A stretch of 64,000 bases of DNA from Mytilus edulis. Its lineage: Eukaryota > Mollusca > Bivalvia > Mytilida > Mytilidae. This document shows, in pieces, positions 10,822 through 25,800 of this stretch. The notes below the pieces were generated by a model. It was not told where the DNA came from. It saw only the letters and a program-made list of their open reading frames with translations, and did no database searches. Position numbers and translations under genes: made by a program. The first letter of the stretch is position 1; each line of letters starts with the position of its first letter. The stretch covers positions 69,641,821-69,705,820 of the forward strand of contig NC_092346.1 of NCBI RefSeq assembly GCF_963676685.1, written 5' to 3'.

Positions 10822-13800
10822 CTGAAAATTAAAAAGAGTAATATGTATTGCCACACATTTTGTTAATTGAACACATTTAATATTATAATATTCAAAACTT
10901 AAATGTTTTCTTGTATGTGTCCGCGTTATAGTTGTAAATAGTTCGTTCATCTGTAATGCAATGATATATATAACTGAAAATTACTTCCATAAAAAATAAA
11001 TAAACAAGATTTAATACCTGAGCTTTCCTATCACAAATATGTGACAAGAAAAAATGTTTAAGTAGTTCATATCCAACAAATATTTAACATTTTTTTCACT
11101 AATAGGTGACAAAAAAATGTTTAAATAGTTCATTTTCAGCAAAATTAATATTTAACATTTACTTTTGTTTTGTTTTGTTTATTGTAATGAATAATAAGAA
11201 GAAGGATGGATTAAACCGGATTTAAGGTACATGTAAGTAAAAAGTAAAATCACAAAAAACAACTGTCATATTCCTGACTTGGTACAGGCATTTTCAAATG
11301 TAGAAAATGGTGGATTGAACCTTGTTTTATAGCGCTAAACCTCTCACTTGTATGACAGTCGCATCAAATTTAATAATATGAATAATGATGCATATTTTTT
11401 CTGGAAGTAAACGATAAGAAAATAAAGCATTATTTTTGTAAATTATGATCATTCCTTATCAAGCATTAAGTCGTTTCGATAAAGAAAGCACTTTATGAAA
11501 TTCATTTAAACCTTTAAAAATATATGTATGTTCCTAAATGATTACTTAAAGGTTGTACGTGATAAATTATGAAACATTATGACTTACAAGGTGCAGAACT
11601 TGGACATGCGGCTAGAACTAAAGAATCACATCCTGAGTAGCCAGTTGATTCATCACTTTCGTCATCACAGTCTTTTTCACAATCGCATACAAAGGATGCA
11701 TCAATGCATTTTGTCCCGCCAGTTTCACAGGTAAACCATCCAACTGGACATAGCTAGAAAATATCAATAATTCACCAATGACTTTTTTAAAGTCTTAATA
11801 GCTTGCTGTTCGGTGTAAACCAAGGTTCCGTGTTGAAGACCGTACTTAGACATGTAATGGTTTACTTCTACACATTATGACTTTGATAGAGAGTTATCTC
11901 ATAGGCACTCATACAACATATTCATATACTAGTAATTATTTATATATCTGTGATACTGATTTACTGATTACTGTGTGGTTATTATGGTAGACTGAAATTA
12001 TAATGTTTCACAAAAAGCATGGGGGAACTATGCACTTGACAACTTTCTCAAATTCTATGAGTGGCCCAATATTTGCCGAGACGAAACCGTTTAACGGAGA
12101 TGAAAAGTTAATTTAGATTATTCATTCTTGGTTGTTTACCGGCAGCCGAGAATATTTTGGTAAGAATGATTTAAAGCCACCAATGTGAATCGGAGCTATG
12201 AAGATGAGGAAGCATGAAGTTATTGTGTCTACATTATCATGATTATGGTTGTATATCATACTAATTTTTTATTATTAGGGGGGGGGGGGGTAAAACATGC
12301 TTTGAAGTGTGGGCATCTTGGCATTGCACAAGGTCATGTTTTTAACGGACTGTTATTGACGTCTAAACACTAAATCCATCGGATGTTGGATGTGTACTGG
12401 TTGATATTTTCGTTTAACATGATTGATTTTTTTAGTTGTAAGTTATTGGATTTTAAGTAGCTGTCAGTTGGTGCAAGTATTCTCATATCTGTAATACGTG
12501 TCTTTTTTGTTGTGGGGATGTATAAATACCCTACCACGTCCGGTATGTGTATTTATAAGATGTATTTATGCTTTGTACCGATCTGATGAGTTCAGCCCTT
12601 CAATTGATTTAAAGAATTTGATATTATGATGTACTGTTTCACAGTTGTCCCACGTTAGTGCAGTTTTCGCACCTTCAGATCATGTTAACCCCGCTACATT
12701 CTTATGTGCGTGTCCCAAGTCATGAGCCTGTTATTCAATATTTTTTAAATCAACGATAGATTTACCTGTACGTAAACACCTGCAGCTGCTGTTGGACAGG
12801 CCGCCGAATTACAAGAACTATAATCACTGGAGTCACCGGAACAGTCAAGACCACCATTAGACGGGGCTGGATCAGAACAACCTCTTGTCCTAGAATATAG
12901 TCCGCCACCACAAGACACAGAACAACTACCCCAGGCTCCCCATGCAGACCATTCTCCATCAACTGAATATATGAATTGTATTTACAGTCATTTATTACAT
13001 GTAAGTGCTTCTTTAGAAATATTTTCGTTTTGTGTTAAAAAAAATCAAATTATCCAAAAAATACCTGTAAAATTGGTAAATATTTAAGGAAACATGTACA
13101 CAAATGTATTAAAAAAACCTATAACATTGTCACAAAACTTACTTATGCATGCTTGGGTGTTACATTGTTGAGTTGCGGATCCGACACCTACACAATCAGC
13201 ACCGCCATACTGTGCTGCTGGATTTGTACACGTTCTCGTCTTGTCTTGGCTACCACCGTCACATGTAACTGTACATGATCCCCAACTTGACCAACTTGTC
13301 CATACACCGTCAACTGAAGAAAAACGTAACCCCATTATAGTATAATGTCTGGTATATGTTTAACGAAACATGTTATAATACATGACAAGTATGGCCTTTA
13401 AAGATCATTGGAAATCAATTTCATCTAAAGCCCTGGTCACAACGAAACCACGACACATCTATGCAGCGCCACGACATAAAATTTGGTCAAATCGCGGGTC
13501 ATCTGTAGTCGTCGTACGACAATCGCACGACAATAGCACGATGTTTTGAGCATCGTGGCGCTGTCGTGTCTCGAAAATTGGACATGCCGCTTTTTTGCTC
13601 TACGATTTCTTGTCGTGTCACTGTCTTGTGGCTGTCGTGGTTGGGTCTTACAACCGTCGTCCTACTAGCGTGCGATAAACACATTGTCGTGAGTATCAAC
13701 ATAAACCATTTTCAAACAATCGTCGCAAGACTCCAACAGGGGCAAAATATGGTTCTGTAATCGTTGATTCGAGCCCGTGAACAGTAAATGAGTCAGCGAA

Positions 13801-16800
13801 ACGCCCGACGTTGGATGGTAAGCCATGGATCGAACGACGCCTGGTGTTTGAACAGTATAGTACAATGATGCAAGAGTTGAAGCGGGAATTTGCCGGTGAT
13901 TTCGTTGGATTCTTACAGATGGAGTCTGCCATGTTTCAAGAGCTTTCTCTGAGAGTCGCATCACAGTGGCACAACAGTCGTACGACAGTGGCACGACAGT
14001 TACACGCGCATCCCATGACATGAAAACCTGAAAAATAGCCCCAAACAACTCACAATTGTCGTACGATTATCGCACGACTGTCGCACGACTGTCACACGTA
14101 CCCATCGTGGATCCATCGTGGACATGTCGTAGCTGATGTGACCACTCGAAATATGTTTTTGGCATTTATGCACGATAGTGCCACACCAACTTTTTTTATC
14201 GATCTTCCACGACAAAAAAATTCGTACGATCTGTTGTGACCGCCTTGTTTTATTTTTATTTAGTTTTAACAATCTCTATTTGTATCAACTGTCTCCTCGT
14301 AATTTCTTGCTACACGTAGTTCAAAAATCATAATTGGAGAATTTGCATACATGTATTACAGATTGTTCAATTAAATCAATGTTAACATACCAGTCCATAA
14401 ACTAATTATGTATAACATTCAAATGTTTAAACTGCTTCATATTCTTTTATAATTACATTAGATGTATGTTTCATTATAATACTTTATTCTGATTGTCTAA
14501 TTGCCCATCACATGTTATTCCTTCAGCAATTTCATCACTCAATAAAACTTATCATCCATGATAACACGTGGTCCCACAATAAAGTGCACAGGTGATTTAA
14601 ACAAAAAATAATATAAAATTCGTGTTTTCATGATCAAAGCTAAAAAATGTAATTATAAGTATTGAATGCTTCTTTTTGTAACTTCATATGGTTGTAAAAG
14701 CGTTGACCGTGCGTACATTTTTAGAATGAAGCGCTTCCGCGCTTCATACAAAATGTACTTCGGTCAACGCTTTTACACCCAAATGAATTTACAAAAAGAA
14801 GCATTCAATTCTTAAATAAAACCGCAGGTAATCATTTCATGTTTTTACATTATATTTATATCTGAACAAGATTTTAACGAAACTTCTTACTTGGACACAT
14901 CGGCAACGTGCAGGAACCGGTTGATCCGCTACTGCCTGGACAATCTGCACCACTATATTGAGGGGCTGGATTTGTACAAGTCCTCGACCTTGTCCATGTA
15001 CCAGTTTCACATGTTACGGAACATGTTCCCCAACTTCCCCAATTAGCCCATACACCATCAACTGTAAAACAAATATTTGTTGTTTCCTTTGAGAAACTTT
15101 TTAAAAAGTCAATTAAAAGTTTTCATACTCGCACTATCAATCCCATTAAATTCGCAATATCCATTAGACTACTAAAGGAAGAAACCGAAAAAGCGACTTT
15201 GGGGGGAAATTTAGTTAAAAACTAAATAACATTTCAACCTACTTTGTGTATCGTTTACGTTAAATATTCGGAAGATAAAGGAAGTTAATAACGATAAAGA
15301 TTGAAGTGGAATCTACATGTATGAGAAACTATTTTTTAAAGAAGATTGCTTTCACAAATGAATAATTTTAAATGCAAATTAAGACTTGTTGAAGATAAGT
15401 GTTCAATCCTAGTATACCACTTTAAACTGAAATTCTGTCAATTATAAAGTAGGCAGAGTACTCTTTGCCTTTATTCAAATATCCGGGTATCTAGTTTTCT
15501 TTTATTCTATATTAAAGTTACCCGTATAGCACTTGGTGATAGTGTTGTATCTAACACTTACTTGGACACATAGGCAGTGTACAGCTGGTGGTATGTGAAG
15601 AAGCACCGGAACAGGCTTGCCCATTGTATTGTGCTGCTGGGTTATTACATGACCTTGATCTTGTGTATGTACCTGTTTCACACGTAACAGAGCATGCTCC
15701 ATACGATGACCAGGATCCCCATACACCATCAACTAAAATCATACGCATGTATATCTACATTCAATGAAAAAAGCAATACTAAAAGATAATGAAGTTTAGA
15801 TAATTTTGTTGGTATTTTATTTTCGCATATGTTAATTAAACACACTTTAAGTGATAACGAGCTTTAAATGTTTTGTAGAACTAATTTGACAATTTGAACG
15901 AACAAGAAAGAGGATTAATAAACAAATATATACAATGAATTACGAAGAACAAGAACTCTTTCAGGGATGGTAAGTTGAAAACAAAACGTTGTTACTTGAA
16001 AAAATTACAATTTACAACTTTGTAGGGTAAAACCAATTGTGTTTATTCTGCATGTATAAATACAGTAAATACAAAAAGAAACAAAAGGGCAAACATAAAA
16101 GGTTTATTCAAATATTCTCACTTGGACAGTTGGCTATTAAGGTGCAAGATTCGCTGTCCGAACTTGATCCTTGACAATCAAGACCGTTGTATTGTGCTGC
16201 TGGGTTATTACAGGATCTAGAACGGGACCTTGTTCCTGCTTCACACGTCGTCGAACATGCGTTCCACTGAGCCCATTGACCCCAATTACCGTTAACTGAA
16301 AATAGGAAGCATGAAAGAATGGGAAAAAGCATTTTTTTAAATTGTCTTCTGGTTCTGCTCACTCTTTCATTTGCAAGGATTATGAATTAAAATAGAACCA
16401 TGGCTGACCATCAACCGTAATAAATAACATAACCAATGTATTTGAACTTTCAGTTTCGAGTTTTATAATTAACTGTACAGCTTCTTTAAATTTTTTATAA
16501 AATATGACAACTATAAAGGAACATGTTCTTCAAATTTTAATTCCAAATGAAACTTTTGCGAAACTTAAACAATCTTACTTCAAATAATAATATTTATCCG
16601 ATTCTTATTTACAGCGTTTGTGCGTGTTTTTCAGATGTCGTTTTATTGATGCATTCTTCAAAAGTTCTGTTCGTAAAAAGAATCTTCAGTGAAAAAAATG
16701 AGATTAGATAGTATGATGTCAAGAGATAACTACATGTATCTAGCAAAGACCAAATGGCAATGATTTGAAGAACTACTGTGTAACAGGTTACTGTGCGGCT

Positions 16801-19800
16801 TTTACTAGGAGAAAAAAACGTGTACCGTATAGTAGACTATGGTTACTGTGCGGCTGTCACTAGGAGAAAAATAAACTTGTACCGTATAGTTAACTATAGA
16901 AGACATAGAGGTAACAAATGGAGAATCAAGTGAAAAGAGAAACCCAAATGCCTGGTTATAAAGAATATTCCCGAGAATGATAACATTGTATACTAACTTG
17001 GACATGTTACTAAATTGCAGCTACTCGATTCTGTTGTTGAGCCAGAACACTGAGATCCTGCTCCTACTGGGGCTGGGTTTGTACATGTCCTTGTTCTTGC
17101 CTTTGAGCCAGCACCACAGGTTGTTGAACAACTTCCCCATGATGACCAGCTAGTTAAGCCGCCATTTTCTGAAAAGAAAATTATGATGGACCTGGCTCTT
17201 AGTCCAATTAGAAAACCTCCCACAACTTTTATTAACCCTATAAAGCCATATGACACGAACAGAGGGCACCAAGTCCAACACGAAATAAAAAACAACGTCT
17301 TGAACATTTATTAGGCGTTAAACGAGACATTTCGTGTCATAGTTTTCTATAGTTTTTAGATTTTGTCATTTCAAAGTTTTTTCAAAATCAATTTAAATAT
17401 TTAAGATAAAAAAAAAAGTCACTCAAAATGTTCAAAAGTTGTGCAAAACATGCGAAGATTAGTTACGACAAGTTACACACTTTCAATACCACGTCAACGA
17501 AAATAAATTTTGAAGCAATGTACGTTCTGCTGAAATACACTTTCTGTTAATATAACTTGTTGGTTGTAAGTTTAACAGTATAAATGATCAAATCATTAAA
17601 TAAAATATTGTTATCAACTGCTTTGTGTACACAATTTGAAGTCTGAGTGACCTCCAAACTCGTGGCATAGTTGTAGTACCCTAACTTCTATGGCACTTAA
17701 AGAAACATTAACTTAATTTGTAAAATATATCTTTATCTCACTTATACCTGTTTGAAAGTCATTGGTTTAATATAGGGCTTACATGATAGTACTATTCTCC
17801 ATCATTGGTAACATATATATAGTAATACAAATATTTGTCCATAGGAGACATACCCTGATCGCAATATAACATTTGTATGCCTGGTATATTCGTGTCCTAA
17901 ATTTTCTAGCTGATCGTCACAACTTCATACCAAATTATTGAACGATAAAGGACGGACGCACAGCCAGTTATACATAATGCTCTCTAATATAGAAGACTGG
18001 GCAAAAATACATTAAAAAAAATAACTGCAACTAGGATATTTATAAAAATGCTATATATAACTATTACAATTTTGTACCCTTTTAACCTGCAAAAGGAGTA
18101 GGTCCAGTAAGACCCCTTCTTAGCCCCCAAAATATAGCAATTTCACAAAATTGTTAAAATGTAAACTTTTCGTTCATTATTGGACAGTAGAATGCTTCCG
18201 CTACATAAATGTGGACTGTTTTTGACAATACAGTGCACATATATCGCGTACTAGCACCATTAAGTCATGCTAAATTACTGAAATCTTCACTATTCTAGCA
18301 TTTTAGTTAAATTTTAGACGGCTTCCGTATGAAACGAAAGTGGCTGCAGTCGTGTTCATCCTTAATATTGAAATGTCAGTTGTATTTTATGATAATACAT
18401 AACATATATAAAGGTTGATGATGAACACGGATGCTGCTACTTTCATTTTTGACAAAAACCATCTGAAAAGTGACATTTTTAGGCATATTTGGTAGATTTT
18501 TCATATTTGAGCTTGAATCGGGTCGTTTTTAATGACTAAATCAGTTAAAATCTTTCACATAAACTAATTGATTCAAATGAAATAGACACTTAAGTGTTTA
18601 AAAAGTGGTCAAAATCTTTCGTCAGATGAACCTGAAATTTGAGGCCAAAATCGGTCCTTACCGAACCTACTCCTTAATCGCGATGAGGTCTCAATATAAA
18701 ACCTGTTACTTTACATACTATCAGAACATGTGTCTCCAATCCAGTCTCCGGTACAGTCACAACTAAACGTTAGACCTTCATCTGTACATACAGCACCATT
18801 GGAACAGGGATTTGGCAAGCAATCTTGCATATCTACAACGCATAAAAAAGCTAAAGTACTGCATATAGGTTTCTAGACCGATGTTTCAGACGATTAAAAT
18901 AAAGAACAGCTATAAATATTTTTGTTGTAACACTAAACAAATTTATCATTATTTAATTAATATTGAGTGTTCTGATTTCAGTTTCTGAATATCTTAAGAG
19001 TAGGAAATAACATCTCGGATTACGGTCACCATTTTTTGTTTAACGTAATACTAAGAACATTAATCCAAGATTCATAAATCTCATAGATTTTTTATTATCC
19101 GTTCATTTGTTTCCTATCAAAATCTAAAATATTAGCCTGTTTTTAGCCTGTTTTTCATAATAAAATAACACTTTGAATATCACGGAGTCTCAAAAATCTA
19201 TATGACGAAATCAGCCATTTAAAAAATATAAGTATTCTAATTTTAAAATTGCTATTAAAATTTAAGGTTTACTTTATATATAAGAAACTCATATTTCGTT
19301 ATTCATTTTGCTGTAATGTTATACCTTATGTGTTGCCACATACACTTATATGTATGTTACCTGACATCAGTGGACTTCATGTACCTGTATAGTGTAGATC
19401 TCTGTTACTTTTGTATGTTTCGGTTACATAACAGGGTTTGCTGATTTCTTACATCCTTGCTACATTTTTGTACTTTTAAAACAAAAAATCGAATTCAGTT
19501 TACTAGATAAGTTCTGATGTAAGCAAAATCCAGTAAGACACTTTAAAGCACTATCGGTAAATTGTTAAAGAATAACTATTTACTTGTAAAATGCCTATAC
19601 CAAGTCGGGAATATGATAGTTGTATCCATTCGTTTGATGTGTTTGAACTTTTGATTTTGACGATTGATTTATGGATTTTTGCTGTGAATTTTCCTCGGAA
19701 TTCAGTATTTTTGTGATTTTACTGTTCATTTAAGTATTCCATAATATCAAATTAAAATGAGAAAATAATCAACTTACCAACGCTTATGGCAAAAACTTCA

Positions 19801-22800
19801 GCCATATCCATATCTGAAATATTGTTATGTTTAACTCTGCGTGTTTTAGCAAAAACAATTTAATGTACATTCTTAAAATTTACAATACAAAACGTGTTTC
19901 CAAAATGCATTGTGCTTTTAAAGATTATTTAAAGGGATTTGTCTGAAATTAATATTGTCCCCGAGGGTATCATCAGCCCAGTAGTCAGCACTTCGGTGTT
20001 GACATGAATCATAACTATATGGTCATTTTTATAAGTTTGTTTGTAAAAGTATGAAAAAAATATTAATTTAATTATAAATTAAAATTATTTGAAAAACTAA
20101 GGATTTTCTTATCCCAGTTATAGGTTACCTTAGCCTTATTTTGGCACAACTTTATTGAATTTTGGTCCTCAATGCTCTTCGACTTTATACTTGTTTGGTT
20201 TTCTAACTTTTTTATCTGAGCCTCACTGATGCGTGTTATTATGTAAATGAAACGCGCGTCTGGCGTATCATATTATTATCCTGGTACCTTTGATAACTAT
20301 TATAACCAACTTTATTTCAAATATACACCGATTATATGCAAGAGGTAACAACTTTGAATATAACAGTTGTTCTCCATTCATTTTATGTGTTTGAGCTTTG
20401 ATTTTGCAATTTGATAAGGGACTTTCCAAGTTGATTTGTTCCTGGAGTTGTATTTTTGTTGTTGTTGTTGTTATTTTACTTTTTTAGTATTGCAATATTT
20501 CTTTTTTATATGATACAAAATAATATTCAAACAACGTATATCACAATGCTGTTTTTTTAATTCACGTTTTCATATTTCCATGTATCACATACCAACTTGT
20601 TTTTCATACGATGCAGCATTACTGTATATGAAGTAAGGTTTGGAACCACTTAGGTTTTCCCAGCTACATGCATCGCCTTCCACAACTATAAACCACCCAG
20701 CATCGTTGCTACATCCACCATAATTACGTTGCAAGAAAAATCTTCTATTGAGGCCAGCGTCCCTACACCATTAATAAAGTATATTCATATACATGCCCTA
20801 TCAAAATTTATAAACATTTGAAAACGCACGAAAATTAAGCCATGTACTTTGATACTTTTTTAGAAAGAATTCCAAATCTTTATCACATTTCACAATTTTA
20901 GAGAAACAATGTAATAAGTCACTCACATGAATAAGGGATGAGATCCGTTACTCTTTTAAGAGAAATAAAAAGAGATATTCCAACAGCTAACAAGACTGAT
21001 GACTATAAGACAAACAGCAACTTACAAACCACTACGCAAAAAACCAAAAAAACTGAGGAAAACAGACCTCACAAAAACCCAATCTGCTTCGGAAGGCTCA
21101 GTAGAATTTGTTTCAGTATTTGGACGTTTTACTAATGGCAAGAACAAATATTACTTGGTGATATCAGAACTGAATTAAACAGGATGGGATTGAGGCTACG
21201 ACAATTGTATCATATATGTGCTCTTCGTAATAAGATATTCAAAATATGTCACCCGAATCACGTTGGTGGCTTTTAAACTTTCGAAGGAATTACTTCAACT
21301 TTGATGTACTTTAATCTGAAGAAAGAATACCGTAGTAGAAAAACAAATATATGTGGAGCATGATCTGCATACCATTTTGGAGCACCTTGTACACTCCCGG
21401 TGTTTGTTAGGGTTCTTATCACTCAGCCTTTAGTTGTTTATGTTGTTGGTTGTGTATTGTTGCTTGTCGATTAGTCATTTTCGTTTTTTGCCATTGGCTT
21501 GTCAATTTGTTTTTAGTTCGAATAGTCCGTTGATACCATTCCTTTTTAATGGACCACTCCTAATAATATTACCCATGCATTGCTACACAGGAATATTAAA
21601 ATTAGAAAGTACTACAATGAAATACAAATACAAATGCATGAGTATCATGACGCGAATGGTCGACATTCAATTTCAAATTTATTTCAGTATGATTTCGACA
21701 AAATAGGCAATTTTTTTGAAGCCAAGAATGTAAATACGAAAACATTTAAAAAAAACACTATATATTTATTATTCACTTCCACAAAACAAAATTGTTTGAG
21801 GTTAACTCATAGCTATTACTTTGTAACATGGGAATACTTAATGGTGACTGCCAATTCCTTTACATATTTATTAAAAAGTTTCTCATTATTATTAATGGTA
21901 AAACTTAAAACTCAGTATTTCGAGAATACTGATAAACAGTTCAAAGAAGCAAACTTTTCCTTATCAATTTACAATTCACTGCTATGCAACTGTATTTTGG
22001 TGCTTAAATGCTATGTTAATAACTTTGGTACCTTGCGTATGTTGCGAAATAACAAAAAAATAAATGTCCTCTTAAATCTAAATTATTCGGTCAGGTCAAC
22101 TAGGCGTTTGGTTAAAATTACAGAATAGTAATATTAAAACAAACAGTACTACATCTAGTTGAAAGCAAACTAATGGACATATGAATTATGGCAGAACAGT
22201 TTTCTAACTTATAAATCAGGAATCAAAAAGTGTTTTTCTTAAATATTGATACTTACAAAAGAAAGATAGGTAATGATCAATGAGAAGACACCAAACGCAA
22301 ACACAAAAAACATGTAATGTAAATACAATCAGACATGCAACGTACTAAGGTAAGCAATAAAGGCAACAGTAGTATACCGCTGTTCAAAACTCATAAATCC
22401 ATGGACAAAAAACAAAATCGGGGTAACAAACTGTAACCAAGGGAAACGCATTAAATATAAGAGGAGAACAACGACATAACACTGAAATGTAACACACATA
22501 GACAAAATCCCACGAGAATAACAAATATAACATATATATATAACATCAAAACCAAATACATGAATTTGGGATAGACAAGTACCGTGACACGTCTTATCGC
22601 AATGTGAATTTACACTCAAAAATAAGAGAAAACAAACGACACAACGTTATAATGTAATACACACAGACAATAACATAACAATGGCCATATTCCTGACTTG
22701 GTACAGTGCATTTTAATAACGCACGAGTGTCAATGTCATACGGCAAGCACTAAAGCATAATTATCTTAAAACATCTGTATCCTCAAACTATGTCAATTGT

Positions 22801-25800
22801 AGAGATACTCTAGGAACGCTTAAAACACAAAGCATTACCTGTTCATATAGAAATATAGCATTCTTACACCCTTGATATATGATTCATCAAACTCACACAG
22901 CAAGAAACTTAAAACAACTGGACTTTGTGCAATGCCAACATTTTAAACAGTGCGTATTTGGTTTACATTTTTGTAACATTAGTTAACTAAGAACATATTG
23001 GTCGTCAAAATAGTATGAGGAAAACACGTTGTCATTTATTATAAATGGTCCCATGTCATGACTATAAAATTCCTATAAATTTAAAATGTACCCGTTAATA
23101 CTAGCGAAGTTAGTTGTAGAATCTGGACTGAGGTCGTTGAAAGAACTGTATATTATTCTACTTTTGTCAAACCAGCTGTTCTTATCAGCTCCATTGGCAT
23201 CAAACACCACGTAAGCTACTTCCAAACCACCTTTAAACATGGACATTCTGACCTATGATGTTTTAATATAAAAATTTAAAAAGACATCCACGAAATCGCT
23301 GACGTGCAAAAAGTATATCATGTTTGTTTTCAATATTCAAATACTCTACTGATCTACATGTCAGGCTTCCAAAGGTAGAAAGTGCTATATTTTTAAAACC
23401 ATTTTTACATGGTATAAAAAGCCCAGTAGTCAGCATATTTGTGTTGACATGAAATTCTTTGGTACGTTCACTTTTTGTACTGTTTATAAAATGTTAAATT
23501 ATTTGGTAAAACTTTCCAGTTATTGTTTTGTTTTGAACACTCTTCAAACATCGTATTTGATTTGTTCTTCTTACTGTTTTAATTGGAGCGATAACGAAGA
23601 GTTTTGTGAGCCGACGAAACGCATGTCTGGTGTCCGAATAATATGCCTGGTTTCTTTGATTAGTTTATTATCATATTTGATTGTTTTTGTTCGTCGTCAT
23701 TAACACCAGTTTGTAAGTTTTAGATATTTTCTGTTTCATTTTAGTGTTGTTTTATTTTGTTTTTGTTTAAGTTTAATTATTGTATTGTTTTTGTTACTTT
23801 TCTGTCCAAGTTGTTTTATTCAAGGTGTGGTAAGTTTTAGTTTCTATATTGGTTTTATCGTAAGTCCCATATTTCGTACAGTGACTATCTGGTACTATAA
23901 TGCAGAGAGAATGCAGGAATCAGTTTCTCTTCCAATCGATATGCAAGATAATCATAACATATTCATAAAAAAAGTGAGAATAACAAAATGCTCTCAAGTT
24001 TAGCTTAATGTCATAGATTCGTTCTCACCAATTTAATCTACAAGTTAGAGAAACTGGTGTATTCATAGATGATAGTATACATACCTTACATTCAACTATC
24101 ATAGTGTGTACTTTTCGGACCTAGTATGATTTTAACTTGTCTGAACTTACACTCGAAAATATTTAAAGGCCTATAATTTAATATTAGTGAGGTGATACAT
24201 GAGTAGCCCCCATGAATACTTGGTGTTCACAAGTGAATTTTGGAATGTTTTTTTTTACTTATTAGTTGTAATTTGTACTTGATTCGTCGGTGCAAAAAGA
24301 TTCAGACAATTCCCCTGTTTTTTGCTTTTCATTATGAATTTTATATTTCCAAATGTGTAAAAATACTAGTATTGACATGACAACAATGAACTTACCGCTG
24401 ATATATAGTTGTTTCCCCAATTGTCAATAATAGAGTGTTTCAACGTTTTTGTGCCAGCATTGAAGGACAAAGCACTGGAATCGCCTTCATTCATCGTGTA
24501 TGTGCCAGTCCATAAATCGTGCACACCACTAGCACCTCCTAAAGATTGGCCGTGAGCAACTTTCATTACCATTTTCCATCCTAGAAGAACATATTAAGCA
24601 GACAGTTTAGCTTTATGTGCCAGTGTCTTGTATAGAAGGCTTAAACATTGATCTGTTTATAAATTAAATCAGTTAGTTCATTACCAGTGTTTGAACGGCG
24701 GAATTCAACTATCTTGTGTGACTACTTTCCCGTATAGTAGTAAGCACTGTGCAGACATTTTTTGGTGTGCTTCATTGTACTGATATATTATTTATTTATT
24801 TATGTATTTCTCTGTGCTGATTGTTTTTGCGTCGGTTTTTGCTTTATTCCTGTCACGTAGTGTTGTCGTTTTGGCGGTATTTTTAACAATGCCATATAAG
24901 CGGAAGATTTTGAGAGCCATAAAATGTCTGTATCAGGTCAGGAATATGGAAGTCGTTTTGTACTGTCCGTTTCTGTGTATGTTGGCGTTCGATTTTGTTG
25001 AAGTTCAGTGTTTCTGTTGTTCTATTGCTTTCCTCTTATAAGTGATGTGTTTCCTTCGGTTTTAGTTTGTTAGCCGGATTAATCAAATTATTACTATTGA
25101 GCAGCGGTATAATATATTAGCCATTATATAATAAGACATAACCTAGCTAATTTAAATGTAAATGGCCAAGGATGGTTTGCGAATGTTAAACTAAGTATTC
25201 AATCCCAGCAGTTTTTGTCTTTGTTTGTCTGTGTTTGTACGTCTATTTTCTATGTACGAGTAATCTTATTTATCCTTTTTTGTGTACAATTTATCATCAA
25301 ATATAACATGTAGTTGTTCAATCAATTGCATGCCATACACATACCTTTTGTGAGCTATTATTGGATATCATAAATGAGTGTTTACGTATCAAGTCATACA
25401 ATGAAGATATCTTCTTATGGACATTAAATTTAGAAATCCTGTATCGATAAAGATATGCATTTTGAGGTATACCTATTTTTAATTTTAGTTTCTTTTGTAT
25501 ATAATTTGGAGTGTAGTATGACGTCCATTATCACTGAACTAGTATATATATTTGTTTAGGGGCCAGCTGAAGGACGCCTCCGGATGCGGGAGTTTCTTGC
25601 TGCATTGTAGACCTATTGGTGACCTTCTGCTGTTGTCTGTTTTATGTCGGGTTGTTGTCTCTTTGACACATTCCCCATTTCCATTCTCAACCTTTTTTAA
25701 ACCTTTTCACAATGTACCTTTTACAAAAACAGCCAACACCTCGGCAGACGGAAACTGGTTTTCATTCCATGCACCATCTACAAAAACAATGTATATGCAT

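Noticed and set aside
13499..14272. Several overlapping frames on both strands
   Set aside because: Products of the CACGAC/TCGTAC word array in TIR element 1; frames on both strands reflect its self-complementary words.
21580..22128. Longest single open frame (182 codons, plus strand)
   Set aside because: It lies antisense inside intron 11, begins on a non-ATG codon just after an R3 repeat, is very AT-rich and shows no motif, signal peptide or repeat. Better explained as a chance frame in low-GC sequence.
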